The notes below the pieces were generated by a model. It worked only from the letters and a program-made list of their open reading frames with translations, did not search any database and was not told the origin of the DNA. Position numbers and translations under genes: made by a program. Shown in pieces: positions 14,975 through 24,429 of a DNA stretch of 64,000 nt (its first letter is position 1; the number at the start of each line of letters is the position of its first letter). Source of the DNA: Bradyrhizobium sp. WSM3983 (GTDB lineage: Bacteria; Pseudomonadota; Alphaproteobacteria; Rhizobiales; Xanthobacteraceae); NCBI RefSeq assembly GCF_000473045.1, contig NZ_AXAY01000018.1:119380-183379 (forward strand). Reading direction: 5' to 3'.

Positions 14975-15850
14975 ATGTCCAATCTGTTCGATCTTCTGGT
15001 CGCGGGACTGGCCACCGGCGCGATCTATGCGCTGGTCGCGGTCGGCTTCACGCTGCTGTGGCAGACCTCGCAGACCATCAATTTCGCACAAGGCGAGTTC
15101 GTGATGCTGCCGGCGTTTTTGATGCTGGCGGCGATGCATGCCGGCGCGCCGTTCTGGCTCGCGATCATCCTCGGCATCCTGCTCTCGATGATCTTGCTTG
15201 GGCTGGCCTTCAAGATTCTGCTGGTCGATCCGATGATGCGCCATGGCGTGCTGCCGCTTGCGATCGCGACCATGGCGCTCGCGATCGGGATCAAGGAAGC
15301 TGTCAAGCAATTCTTCAGCGCCGAGGCTTCGCCCTTCCCGTCGGTCGTGCCGACCGGCGACATCTCCATCCTTGGCCACGCCGTCTCGCTGCAAAGCATC
15401 GGCGTTCTTCTCGTCGCCATTCTCGCCGTCTTTGGCCTGACGACGCTCTTGAACCGCACTTCGCTCGGCCACCAGATGCAGGCGGCAGCCCAAAACCCGA
15501 CGGTGGCGCGCATCATCGGCGTGCCCGTTGAGCGCATGATCCTGCTGACCTTCCTGATCAACGCCTTCCTGGTCGCGCTGGCGTCGCTGCTGATCACGCC
15601 GATTTATCTGGCCAAATTCTCGAGCGGCGAGGTGCTCGGCCAGGCCGCCTTCATCGCGGCGATCGTCGGCGGCTTCAACCAGGTGCGCGGCGCCATTGCC
15701 GGCGGCCTCTTGATCGGCGTGCTCGACAATCTCGCGGCCGCCTACGTCTCGACACAGTACCGCGCCGCCGTGCCGATGATCTTCCTGATCGTCGTCATCC
15801 TGTTCCGGCCGCAGGGATTACTCGGCCGCGCCGAGGAGCGCACGGTATGA
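14975..15850 (+). CDS. LIV-type ABC transporter permease (LivH family)
   Basis: A 291-aa permease with about eight membrane segments. LivH hallmarks include ATGAIYALVAVGFTLLWQTS, NFAQGEFVMLPAF and the coupling loop RTSLGHQMQAAAQNPTVARI. The start at 14975 was chosen after the repeat-derived upstream extension was rejected; AGAGGGGAAA precedes it. It overlaps the next permease gene by four bases. Confidence 0.88.
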   Translation: MSNLFDLLVAGLATGAIYALVAVGFTLLWQTSQTINFAQGEFVMLPAFLMLAAMHAGAPFWLAIILGILLSMILLGLAFKILLVDPMMRHGVLPLAIATMALAIGIKEAVKQFFSAEASPFPSVVPTGDISILGHAVSLQSIGVLLVAILAVFGLTTLLNRTSLGHQMQAAAQNPTVARIIGVPVERMILLTFLINAFLVALASLLITPIYLAKFSSGEVLGQAAFIAAIVGGFNQVRGAIAGGLLIGVLDNLAAAYVSTQYRAAVPMIFLIVVILFRPQGLLGRAEERTV

Positions 15851-16845
15851 GCGGTTTTGCCAAACCCCTGAAGATCGCGCTCGGCCTCATCGTCATTGCT
15901 GGCCTGATCGTCGTTCCCATGAACTTCAACCGCTACGGCCTGTTCATCCTGAGCCAGTGGGCAGTGATGACGATTGCCGCGATGGGCCTCAACCTCACAC
16001 TCGGCTATGCCGGCCAGGTGTCGCTGGCGCAAGGCGCCTTCGTGGGCATCGGCGCCTATGCTTCCGCGATCATGACGACCCATGGCTGGCCGCTGCCAGT
16101 CGCGATCGTGGTGGCGATCGTGCTCGCCTTCGCGGTCGGCCGGGTACTCGGCTATCCTGCGCTGCGCGTGCAGCACCATTACCTTGCCTTCGTCACGCTC
16201 GCCTTCTCGACGCTAGCCTTCCTGGTGTTCCGCAATGAGAGCTGGCTCACCGGCGGCATCTACGGCATCTCCAACATTCCCAGGCCGCATTTCTTCGGGA
16301 TCGCGACCAACAAGCCGCTGCCGTTCTACTATGTCTGCCTCGGCTCGCTCGCGATCGTGTCCATCGCGGTCTGGTGGCTGATCCGCTCGCCCTGGGGCCG
16401 CGCCTTCATGGCGCTGCGTGAAAATCCGCTGCGCGCCCAGTCGCTCGGCATCGATACCCGCCGCTACACGCTGATGGCCTTTGCGCTCGGCTCGGCACTC
16501 GGCGGCGTCGCCGGTGCGCTCTATGCGCCGCTGACGCAATATATCGACCCAGTTCCGTTCAACCTGTCGCTCTCGCTCGATCTCCTGATGATGGTGATCG
16601 TCGGCGGCGCCGGCTTTTACTTCGGTCCTTTCCTGGGGGCGATGATCGCGGTGCTGCTGCCGGAATGGCTGCGCTTCACCGAGGGCTATTATCTGATGCT
16701 CTACGCGATCGCGGTGATGGCACTTCTGATCTGGTCGCCCACCGGCATTCTGGGAATCCTCGACCGCTATCTCGCCGAGCGCCGCACCAGGGCGGCCTCA
16801 GCGTTGCGCGCCGTCGCAAAATCCTGGCTGGAGACGGCGCAATGA
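15847..16845 (+). CDS. LIV-type ABC transporter permease (LivM family)
   Basis: A 332-aa inner-membrane permease. It carries GLNLTLGYAGQVSLAQGAFV (about residues 48-67) and the coupling segment RENPLRAQSLGID (about 196-208), and its C-terminus extends into a basic tail. It is translationally coupled at both ends (ATGA overlaps with the LivH-type gene before it and the LivG-type gene after it). Confidence 0.88.
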   Translation: MSGFAKPLKIALGLIVIAGLIVVPMNFNRYGLFILSQWAVMTIAAMGLNLTLGYAGQVSLAQGAFVGIGAYASAIMTTHGWPLPVAIVVAIVLAFAVGRVLGYPALRVQHHYLAFVTLAFSTLAFLVFRNESWLTGGIYGISNIPRPHFFGIATNKPLPFYYVCLGSLAIVSIAVWWLIRSPWGRAFMALRENPLRAQSLGIDTRRYTLMAFALGSALGGVAGALYAPLTQYIDPVPFNLSLSLDLLMMVIVGGAGFYFGPFLGAMIAVLLPEWLRFTEGYYLMLYAIAVMALLIWSPTGILGILDRYLAERRTRAASALRAVAKSWLETAQ

Positions 16846-17585
16846 GTGCGGTGCTCGAAGTCACAGACATCAAGAAAAGCTTTGGCGGCATCACCGCGGT
16901 CGACGGCGTCTCCTTCGACGTCCGCGAAGGCGAGATCCTCGGCCTGATCGGCCCGAATGGCTGTGGCAAGTCGACCTTGTTCAACTGCATCCTCGGCCAG
17001 CTCACACCATCAGGCGGCGAGGTCAAACTCGACGGCAAGGTCGTCACCGGCTTGCGCCCCTCCGAGCTGAACAAGCTCGGCGTCAGCCGCACCTTCCAGC
17101 TCTTGCAGGTGTTTCCAAAACTCTCGGTGCGCGAGAATTTGATCCTCGCAGGCCAGGAGCACCAGGGCAACATGGCCTCGCGCCTGGTCGGCCGCTCCGA
17201 TGCCGGACTGACGGATACCGCCAACCAGATGATTGGCTTCTTCAAGCTCGATCATCTCGCCGCGGAACCTGCCGGCGGTCTCTCCTACGGCCAGCAGAAG
17301 CTGCTCGACGCTGCGATGGCCTTCATGGGCGGCCCGCGCCTGGTGCTGCTTGACGAGCCCGCCGGCGGCGTCAATCCGACGATGTTGTCCGATCTGAAGG
17401 AACGCCTCGTCGCGATCAACCGTGAGAAGAACGCCACCTTCGTCGTGATCGAGCACAACATGGAGTTCGTGATGTCGCTGTGCTCGCGCGTGATGGTGAT
17501 GGCGGAAGGCAAGGTTCTGGCGATGGGGCGGCCCGACGAGGTGCGCAAGAACCCCGCCGTGATCGACGCCTATCTCGGACATTAG
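16842..17585 (+). CDS. LIV-type ABC transporter ATP-binding protein (LivG family)
   Basis: A 247-aa ATPase with Walker A GPNGCGKSTL, signature LSYGQQKL and Walker B LVLLDEPAGGVNP; the C-terminus KNPAVIDAYLGH is typical of LivG. The start overlaps the preceding permease stop. It works with the LivF-type gene 12 bases downstream. Confidence 0.88.
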   Translation: MSAVLEVTDIKKSFGGITAVDGVSFDVREGEILGLIGPNGCGKSTLFNCILGQLTPSGGEVKLDGKVVTGLRPSELNKLGVSRTFQLLQVFPKLSVRENLILAGQEHQGNMASRLVGRSDAGLTDTANQMIGFFKLDHLAAEPAGGLSYGQQKLLDAAMAFMGGPRLVLLDEPAGGVNPTMLSDLKERLVAINREKNATFVVIEHNMEFVMSLCSRVMVMAEGKVLAMGRPDEVRKNPAVIDAYLGH

Positions 17586-17597
17586 GGAGCGCGAGCC

Positions 17598-18332
17598 ATG
17601 AGCGATCCGATCCTCTCGGTTCAAAATCTCGTCGGCGGCTACGGCAAGATGACGATCCTGAACGGCACGACATTTTCGGTGCCGCCGGCGACGATCACCA
17701 CCATCATCGGCCCGAACGGCGCCGGCAAGTCCACCGTGTTCAAGGCGATCTTTGGCCTGCTCAAGCTGCGCGAGGGCAAGATCAGCTTTGCAGGACGCGA
17801 CGTTACCAATTTGAGCCAGCGCGCACTGCTCAATGCGGGCATCTGCTACGTGCCGCAGGGCCGCAACATCTTTCCCGAGCTGTCGGTGCGTCACAACATC
17901 GAGCTCGGCGGCGTCGCCGCCGGCAAAGGCCTCGACCTGCCGACGCGCATCGAGGCCGCACTCGACCTGTTCCCCGCGCTGCGCCGCAAATCGACGCAGC
18001 AGGCCTCGACGCTCTCGGGCGGCGAGCAGAAGCAGCTCGAGATCGCCCGCTCGCTGCTGCTCGAGCCAAAGCTCGTGCTGATCGACGAGCCCTCGATTGG
18101 CCTGTCGCCGCTGATGGTGCAGCAGACCTTCGATATTCTGAAGAGCCTGCGCGACCGCGGGGTCACCATCCTGATGATCGAGCAGAACGCGCGTTCGGCG
18201 CTGGAGATCTCTGATATCGGCATCGTGCTCGAGCTCGGCCAGACCCGGATGGTCGACAAGGCGGAGCGCATTCTGAACGATCCAAGGATCGGCCAGCTCT
18301 TCCTCGGCGGCGCCATGGAGAGCGCGGCATGA
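17598..18332 (+). CDS. LIV-type ABC transporter ATP-binding protein (LivF family)
   Basis: A 244-aa ATPase with Walker A GPNGAGKSTV, signature LSGGEQKQ and Walker B LVLIDEPSIGLSP. It is the last transporter subunit; its stop overlaps the start of the oxidoreductase gene by four bases, linking uptake to catabolic genes in one transcript. Confidence 0.88.
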   Translation: MSDPILSVQNLVGGYGKMTILNGTTFSVPPATITTIIGPNGAGKSTVFKAIFGLLKLREGKISFAGRDVTNLSQRALLNAGICYVPQGRNIFPELSVRHNIELGGVAAGKGLDLPTRIEAALDLFPALRRKSTQQASTLSGGEQKQLEIARSLLLEPKLVLIDEPSIGLSPLMVQQTFDILKSLRDRGVTILMIEQNARSALEISDIGIVLELGQTRMVDKAERILNDPRIGQLFLGGAMESAA

Positions 18333-19387
18333 GCGCGCCAATGCGCATCGCAATTGCCGGCGCCGGCCTGATCGGCCGCCGCCATATCGAATTGATCGAC
18401 GCTTCGCCGGATTGCATTCTGGCCGGCATCGCCGATCCCTCCCCCGCCGCGAAAGAGTTTGCGCAGGCGCGCAACACGCCCTGGCATGCGGATCACCGCG
18501 CGCTGCTGGCGCAAGAAAAACCGGACGGCCTGATCATCGCCTCGCCGAACGCGCAGCATTTCCAAATGGCGCTCGACTGTGCGCAAGCCGGCGTGCCCGC
18601 GCTGATCGAGAAGCCGGTGACCGACACGGTCGCGGCTGCACAGCGCCTGTGCGCCGCGATCGAGCGGACCGGCGTGCCGATGCTGGTCGGCCATCACCGC
18701 CGGCACAATCCGATCATCAAGGCCGCGCGCGAGGCTGTGGCGACCGGCAGGCTCGGCCACCTCACGGCCGTGGTCGGACTATGGCTCCTGAAGAAGCCCG
18801 ACGACTACTTTGATGTGGCGTGGCGACGCGAGCAGGGCGGCGGGCCGCTGCTCATCAACCTCATCCATGACATCGACAATCTCCGCTTCATCTGTGGCGA
18901 GATCACCGAGGTGCAGGCGCTGACGTCGAACAAAGTTCGCGGCTTCGCTGTCGAGGACACCGCCGCATTGCTGCTGCGCTTCGCCAGCGGCGCGCTGGGA
19001 ACAGTAACCGCGTCGGACGCGACGCCGGCGCCGTGGAGCTGGGAATTGGGCTCGGGCGAGAACCCTGTTTACGCCCGGCAGAATCAGCCCTGTTACATCT
19101 TCTCCGGCACCGCGGGCTCGCTGTCCGTGCCGAATATGGAGCTGTGGTCCTACCAGCGAGAGCCCGGCTGGCATGCGCCGCTGTCGCGCGAGACGATCGC
19201 GCCGCCGGCATTCGATCCGCTGGCCGAGCAGCTCCGGCATTTTCTTGCCGTGGTCGCAGGCCGTGAACAACCCCTGATCCCGGTCGAAGACGCGATGGGC
19301 ACGCTCGCGGTCGTCGAAGCCGTCGGTGAAGCGGCACGCACGGGCCAGAAAATATCGCCGGGCCACATCATGGAGCAGGCAGCATGA
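18329..19387 (+). CDS. Gfo/Idh/MocA-family NAD(P)-dependent oxidoreductase
   Basis: A 352-aa protein with an N-terminal Rossmann fold (IAIAGAGLIGRRHIELID, residues about 7-24) and the family signature LIEKPVTD (about 93-100), followed by the alpha/beta C-terminal dimerisation domain including GGGPLLINLIHDIDNLRF. Members oxidise or reduce hydroxyl groups of sugars, inositols and related polyols. Placed between the transporter and dehydroshikimate dehydratase genes (4-base overlaps on both sides), it probably processes a hydroaromatic or cyclitol relative of shikimate; the exact substrate is unknown. Confidence 0.85.
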   Translation: MSAPMRIAIAGAGLIGRRHIELIDASPDCILAGIADPSPAAKEFAQARNTPWHADHRALLAQEKPDGLIIASPNAQHFQMALDCAQAGVPALIEKPVTDTVAAAQRLCAAIERTGVPMLVGHHRRHNPIIKAAREAVATGRLGHLTAVVGLWLLKKPDDYFDVAWRREQGGGPLLINLIHDIDNLRFICGEITEVQALTSNKVRGFAVEDTAALLLRFASGALGTVTASDATPAPWSWELGSGENPVYARQNQPCYIFSGTAGSLSVPNMELWSYQREPGWHAPLSRETIAPPAFDPLAEQLRHFLAVVAGREQPLIPVEDAMGTLAVVEAVGEAARTGQKISPGHIMEQAA

Positions 19388-21255
19388 ACAAGCGCTCGAT
19401 CGCGACCGTTTCCCTCTCAGGCGCACTCGATGAAAAACTTCGCGCCATCGCATCCGCCGGCTTCGAGGCGGTCGAGATCTTCGAGAACGATTTGCTGTCG
19501 TTCGGCTCCGGCCCGCGCGACATCGCAAATCTCTGCAAGGACCTCAATCTCGAAATCTGCGCGTTCCAGCCTTTCCGCGATTTCGAGGGCATGCCGGAGC
19601 CGCAGCGCACGCGAAACTTTGCCCGCGCCGAACGCAAATTCGATCTGATGCAGGAGCTCGGCACCGATTTGCTGCTGATCTGCTCCAACGTCTCGCCGGC
19701 CTCGCTCGGCGGCATCGATCGCGCCGCCGATGATTTTCGCGAGCTCGGCGATCGCGCCGCCAAGCGGTCTTTGCACGTCGGCTACGAAGCGCTGGCCTGG
19801 GGGCGGCATGTCAACGACTATCGCGATGCCTGGGAGATCGTACGGCGCGCCGATCATGCCGCGATCGGCGTCATTCTCGACAGTTTTCACGCGCTGGCGC
19901 CCGGCTTCCCGGTGCGCGCGATGGCGTCGATCCCCGGAGACAAGATCTTTCTGGTGCAGTTGGCCGACGCGCCGAAGCTCGAGCTCGACATCCTGTCATG
20001 GAGCCGGCACTTCCGCTCCTTCCCCGGCCAGGGCGACCTGCCGGTCGTCGAGTTCATGCAGGCGATCGCGGCGACCGGCTATTCCGGTCCGTGGTCGCTG
20101 GAGATTTTCAACGACCAGTTCCGCGCCGGCTCGGCGGCGCAGACCGCGGTCGACGGCCTGCGCTCGCTGATCCTGTTGCAGGACCAGCTCGCCCCGGATT
20201 GGCCAAAGCTTGTCGGCGAGCCCTTGGCCCCGAAGGCCAAGAGCAGTGGCACGGGCTTCATCGAGTTCGCCGTCAACGAGACCAAGGCCGGCGAGCTTGC
20301 GCATTTGTTCTCGCAGCTCGGCTTCCGCAAGACCGGCAAGCACCGCAGCAAGGCGGTGGAGCGCTGGTCGCAGGGCAAGGTCGAGCTCGTGATCAACTGC
20401 GAGACCGACGGCTTTGCGCATTCACACTATGTCACGCACGGCCCCGGCGTCTGTGCCATTGCGCTCGATGTCGACAATGCAGGCCTCGCAATGCAGCGCG
20501 CCGAGACGCTGAAGGCGCGCACCTTCTACCAACCGGTCGGGCCGGGCGAGCTCGAGATCCCCGCGATCCACGGCGTCGGCGGCAGCCTTCTTTATTTCCT
20601 CGACCAGGCCGGCAAGAACTGGGACACGGATTTTGCGCCGGTTGCGAGCGATGCAAGCGTGGATGCGCTGCTCGCCATCGACCACATCGCGCAGTCGATG
20701 CCTTATGACGAGATGCTGTCCTGGCTGCTGTTCTACACCGGCATACTCGACCTCAAGCGCCTGCCGCAGATGGAGATCGCCGACCCCAGAGGCCTCGTGC
20801 AGAGCCAGGCCGTCATCAACGGCGACCAGAGCCTGCGTTTCGTGCTCAACGGCTCCTCGGCCAATCGCACGTTGCCGGCGCGCTTCATCTCCGAGTTTTT
20901 CGGCTCAGGCGTGCAGCACGTCGCCTTTGCCTGCGAGGATATCTTTGCCACCGTCGCCGCGATGCGCGCCTGCGGCGCGGATTTTCTCGATATCCCTGAC
21001 AATTACTACGACGACATCGAAGCCAAGTACGATCTTGCTCCTGACATCATGGCAAAACTCCGCGCCAACCACATCCTCTACGATCGCGAGGGCGACGGCG
21101 AGTTCTTCCAAGTCTACACCCACATTTTTGATGAGCGCTTCTTCTTCGAGATCGTGGAGCGGCGAAGCTATCAGGGATTTGGCGCCGCAAACGCCGGAAT
21201 CAGGCTCGCAGCGCAGGCCCGCGAAGTGCGCCCCGCGAGCATGCCGCGGGTGTAG
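19384..21255 (+). CDS. quiC: 3-dehydroshikimate dehydratase, TIM barrel fused to a VOC (HPPD-like) domain
   Basis: A 623-aa two-domain protein. Residues about 1-280 form a xylose-isomerase-like TIM barrel with candidate metal ligands in GYEALAW (Glu), ILDSFHAL (Asp), QLADAPKLELDI and SLEIFND (Glu). Residues about 290-610 form a 4-hydroxyphenylpyruvate-dioxygenase-like VOC half with DHIAQSM, QHVAFAC and FFFEIVERR, which keep the His-His-Glu pattern. This fusion is known as the QuiC-type dehydratase that converts 3-dehydroshikimate to protocatechuate. It ends an apparent operon with a LIV transporter and follows a shikimate dehydrogenase. Confidence 0.87.
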   Translation: MNKRSIATVSLSGALDEKLRAIASAGFEAVEIFENDLLSFGSGPRDIANLCKDLNLEICAFQPFRDFEGMPEPQRTRNFARAERKFDLMQELGTDLLLICSNVSPASLGGIDRAADDFRELGDRAAKRSLHVGYEALAWGRHVNDYRDAWEIVRRADHAAIGVILDSFHALAPGFPVRAMASIPGDKIFLVQLADAPKLELDILSWSRHFRSFPGQGDLPVVEFMQAIAATGYSGPWSLEIFNDQFRAGSAAQTAVDGLRSLILLQDQLAPDWPKLVGEPLAPKAKSSGTGFIEFAVNETKAGELAHLFSQLGFRKTGKHRSKAVERWSQGKVELVINCETDGFAHSHYVTHGPGVCAIALDVDNAGLAMQRAETLKARTFYQPVGPGELEIPAIHGVGGSLLYFLDQAGKNWDTDFAPVASDASVDALLAIDHIAQSMPYDEMLSWLLFYTGILDLKRLPQMEIADPRGLVQSQAVINGDQSLRFVLNGSSANRTLPARFISEFFGSGVQHVAFACEDIFATVAAMRACGADFLDIPDNYYDDIEAKYDLAPDIMAKLRANHILYDREGDGEFFQVYTHIFDERFFFEIVERRSYQGFGAANAGIRLAAQAREVRPASMPRV

Positions 21256-21267
21256 GACCCCCTTTCC

Positions 21268-21410
21268 CTTCTCCCCTTGTGGGAGAGGGTGCCTCGCGAA
21301 GCGAGGCGGGCGGGTTCTCTCCGCGTGCACACGTCTCTCGATCGCACTCGCGGAGACACACCCCTCATCCGGCGCTTCGCGCCACCTTCTCCCACAAGGG
21401 GAGAAGGGGT
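21268..21410. repeat. Palindromic repeat, CTTCTCCCC/GGGGAGAAG type
   Basis: Arms CCTTCTCCCCTTGTGGGAGA and, near 21388-21408, TCTCCCACAAGGGGAGAAGG frame about 100 bases containing GCCTCGCGAAGCGAGGC. It lies between converging genes and may act as a bidirectional end. A similar element is at 24178-24330. Confidence 0.65.
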
Positions 21411-21435
21411 AGCGGACATCGCGGTTTCTATCCCC

Positions 21436-22608
21436 TCACTTCATCGGGCACTTATCGTGGAAGCGGTCCTGATCGTTCGTGACGATGGTGGCAACGGTCT
21501 TCAGCGAAAGCTCGCCCCCGGCGCCCTTCACCACGTCCTGCAAATAGAAATTCTGGATCGGGATATGGTTGTTGCCGTATTTGAACGAGCCGCGCAGCGA
21601 CTTGAAGTTGGCCTTCTCCATCTCGGCCTTCATCGCATCCTTCTTGGACGTGTCGCCGCCGACGGCGACCACCGCGCTGTTGATGAGCTGCGCCGCGTCA
21701 TAGGCCTGCGCACCGTAATAGCTCGGTCGTGCGCCCGGATATTTCTTGCGGTAGTCGGCGACGAACTTCTTGTTCTGCTCGTTCGGAAGGTCGTTCACCC
21801 ACTCCTGCGCACCGGGCACCCCGAACGCATTCTCCTTCTGCAATGGCAACGTCGTCTCGTCGACGGTGAAGGCGGTGTAGAGTGGCATGGTGCCCTTCAT
21901 GCCGGCCTGGACATATTGATTGAGGAACTGTGCACCGGCCGCACCGGGATAGAACACGAAGATCGATTCGGCGCCGGAAGCGCGAGCTTTCGCCAGCTCG
22001 GCCGAGAAATCGAGCTGGCTCGGCCAGACCGTGTACTCCTCGCCCTTTATCTCGCCCTTGAAGGTGCTCTTCACGCCGGCGAGCATGTCCTTGCCCGCCG
22101 CGTAGTTCGGGCCGATCAGGAACACGCTCTTGACGCCATTCGCGTTCATGTAGAGGCCCATGGCCGCCGGCGTCTGGTCGTTCTGCCAGGAGGTCGAGAA
22201 CACGTAGGGCGAACAGAGTTCGCCGGCGAGCTGCGACGGGCCGGCATTGGCCGAGATCAGAATGGTCTGCGAGTCCACCGCGGTCTTGAGCGAGGCCAGC
22301 AGCACGTTCGACCAGATATAGCCGACGATGAAATCGACCTTGTCGGACTGCACCAGCTTCTCGGTCTTCTGCTTGCCGACGTCCGGCTTCTGGCCGTCGT
22401 CCTCGTAGATCACTTCGACCGGCTTGCCGTCCATCTTGCGGCCCATGTGGTCGAGCGCGAGCTCGAAGGAGTTGCGCATGTCGTTGCCGATCACGGCGGT
22501 CGGGCCGCTGAAGGTCGAGACGAAACCGATCTTGATGGTGTCGCCGGCGAAAGCCGGGCTTGCCAGAACCAGCGCCGCTGCGCCCGCCAGCCAGAATGCC
22601 GTCCTCAT
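21436..22608 (-). CDS. Orphan LIV-type substrate-binding protein
   Basis: A 390-aa periplasmic protein with signal peptide MRTAFWLAGAAALVLASPAFA and a type I binding fold (TIKIGFVSTFSGPTAVIGND; VDFIVGYIWSNVLLA; FLIGPNYAAGKDM). ATG 22608 follows GGAGGGGAGTGG. No permease or ATPase adjoins it, so it must share a transporter encoded elsewhere, possibly the livHMGF at 5795-9119 that lacks its own binding protein (inference). Cys residues in ELCSPYVF and near the C-terminus (HDKCPMK) could form a disulfide. Confidence 0.85.
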   Translation of the reverse strand: MRTAFWLAGAAALVLASPAFAGDTIKIGFVSTFSGPTAVIGNDMRNSFELALDHMGRKMDGKPVEVIYEDDGQKPDVGKQKTEKLVQSDKVDFIVGYIWSNVLLASLKTAVDSQTILISANAGPSQLAGELCSPYVFSTSWQNDQTPAAMGLYMNANGVKSVFLIGPNYAAGKDMLAGVKSTFKGEIKGEEYTVWPSQLDFSAELAKARASGAESIFVFYPGAAGAQFLNQYVQAGMKGTMPLYTAFTVDETTLPLQKENAFGVPGAQEWVNDLPNEQNKKFVADYRKKYPGARPSYYGAQAYDAAQLINSAVVAVGGDTSKKDAMKAEMEKANFKSLRGSFKYGNNHIPIQNFYLQDVVKGAGGELSLKTVATIVTNDQDRFHDKCPMK

Positions 22609-22907
22609 AACCACTCCCCTCCTTATTATTGATCCCGGAAGCGGGTTCATCGCCGCCCCGGGCCTGTCTCTATTGAACGCAAAATCTGTCGCGCCGCCAA
22701 TGGCTCAGCGTCCGCCCCTGCACCATATTTCGCCCCAATCGGGGATGGCAAGAAATATAATTCTACTTACTTCGGTGAGGGCTGCGGCGCTTTTTCGCGG
22801 CGGATCGATACATCAGGCCTATTCTCCGATTGATGACGGCTATTGGACCGCGGCGCCCAATTCGCAATTAAATGAAGATGTAGAGCAGCTAGATTCGAGG
22901 GCACATC

Positions 22908-24170
22908 ATGGCCGCAACTCCCCATCGCGTCGTCGTCGTCGGAGCCGGCTTCGGCGGGCTGGAGACGACCTACCGGCTGGCGGGCGCGCCGGTCGAGATC
23001 ACGCTGATCGACCGCCGCAACCATCATCTGTTCCAGCCGCTGCTCTATCAGGTCGCGACCGCCTCGCTCGCGACCAGCGAGATCGCCTGGCCGGTGCGCC
23101 ATCTCATGCGTGATCGTCGCGAGGTGACGACGCTGTTTGCGACCGTCAGCGGCGTCGATGCCAGCAGGCGCTGCGTGCTGATCGACGACGGCAGCGAGGT
23201 ACCTTACGACACGCTGGTGCTCGCCACCGGCGCACGTCACGCCTATTTCGGCCATGACGAGTGGGAGACATGGGCGCCGGGCCTGAAGACACTGGAAGAC
23301 GCGACCACGCTGCGCCGTCACATCCTGGTGGCGTTCGAACGCGCCGAGCGCGAGACCGATCCGGCCAAGCGCGCGGCGCGGCTGACCTTCGTGATCGTCG
23401 GCGCCGGCCCGACCGGCGTCGAGCTCGCCGGCACCATCGCCGAGATGGCGCACCACACCTTGCCCGGCGATTTCCGCAACATCGACACGACGAAAGCGCG
23501 CGTCGTGCTGATCGAGGCCGGCCCGCGCGTGCTTGCCGGCTTTCCCGACGAGCTCTCGGCCTATGCGCAGGCCTCGCTGGAGAAGATCGGCGTCGAGGTC
23601 GTGTTGGGGCAAGCCGTCACCGAGATCAATCGTGAGGGCGTGGTGTTCGGCGGCAAGCTGCTCGAGGCAAAGACACGAATTTGGGCCGCCGGCGTGCGCG
23701 CCTCTCCGGCTGCCGAATGGCTGGGCGCACCGGCCGATCGCGCCGGGCGCGTGCAGGTCGAAGACGACCTGACGATCCCCGGCCATCCCGAGATCTTTGC
23801 GATCGGCGACACCATCAACATCAACGCCTGGGAGGGCAAGCCGGTGCCCGGCATCGCGCCGGCCGCGAAGCAGCAGGGAAAGCATGTGGCCGAAACCATC
23901 AAGGCGCGGCTGCGCGGCGAGAGCAAGGGCGCGTTCCGCTACAAGCACGCCGGCAGCCTCGCCCAGATCGGCAAGCGGCTCGCGGTGATCGACTTCGGCC
24001 GCATCAAGCTGCGCGGCACGATCGCGTGGTGGATCTGGGGCATTGCCCACATCTACTTCCTGATCGGCCTGCGCCACCGCCTCAGCGTCGCGCTCAGCTG
24101 GCTCTGGATCTATGCGCGCGATCAGCGAGCGGCGCGGCTGATCACGCAGGGAAGCAGCAAGGTGGTCTAG
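22908..24170 (+). CDS. ndh: Type II NADH dehydrogenase (NAD(P)/FAD-dependent oxidoreductase)
   Basis: A 420-aa flavoprotein with the FAD motif VVVVGAGFGGLETTYRL (about residues 8-24), the NADH motif FVIVGAGPTGVELAGTIAE (about 163-181) and a final FAD segment IFAIGDT. The C-terminus is hydrophobic and amphipathic (IAWWIWGIAHIYFLIGLRHR), as in membrane-bound NDH-2, which passes electrons from NADH to quinone without pumping protons. The 299-base gap to the divergent orphan binding protein holds only presumed promoters; no other structure was seen. Confidence 0.87.
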   Translation: MAATPHRVVVVGAGFGGLETTYRLAGAPVEITLIDRRNHHLFQPLLYQVATASLATSEIAWPVRHLMRDRREVTTLFATVSGVDASRRCVLIDDGSEVPYDTLVLATGARHAYFGHDEWETWAPGLKTLEDATTLRRHILVAFERAERETDPAKRAARLTFVIVGAGPTGVELAGTIAEMAHHTLPGDFRNIDTTKARVVLIEAGPRVLAGFPDELSAYAQASLEKIGVEVVLGQAVTEINREGVVFGGKLLEAKTRIWAAGVRASPAAEWLGAPADRAGRVQVEDDLTIPGHPEIFAIGDTININAWEGKPVPGIAPAAKQQGKHVAETIKARLRGESKGAFRYKHAGSLAQIGKRLAVIDFGRIKLRGTIAWWIWGIAHIYFLIGLRHRLSVALSWLWIYARDQRAARLITQGSSKVV

Positions 24171-24177
24171 CTTCTTT

Positions 24178-24330
24178 CTTCCTTCTCCCCTTGCGGGAGA
24201 AGGTGGCATAGGCGGCCTTCGGCCGCCGTCCTTAAGAACGCCGAAGCTTAGCTTCGGCTATGGCGCCGGATGAGGGGTTCTCTCCACTAGCAAGACCATT
24301 CGTGAGGAGAGGACGCTCACCCGGCTTCGC
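24178..24330. repeat. Palindromic repeat, CTTCTCCCC / GGTTCTCTCC type
   Basis: The gap between converging ndh and P450 genes contains CCTTCTCCCCTTGCGGGAGA, the hairpins GGCGGCCTTCGGCCGCC and CCGAAGCTTAGCTTCGG, and GGATGAGGGGTTCTCTCC, a block shared with the repeats at 21268, 41146 and 54893. It is non-coding. Confidence 0.6.
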
Positions 24331-24429
24331 TTCGCGAAGCTGAGCAACAGCCGACATAGGTGACAGTTCAGACCGACGACGTGGATAACACAATTCTCGT
24401 TTCGTTCAGGTCGGTTGCCGCCGGCAGCG

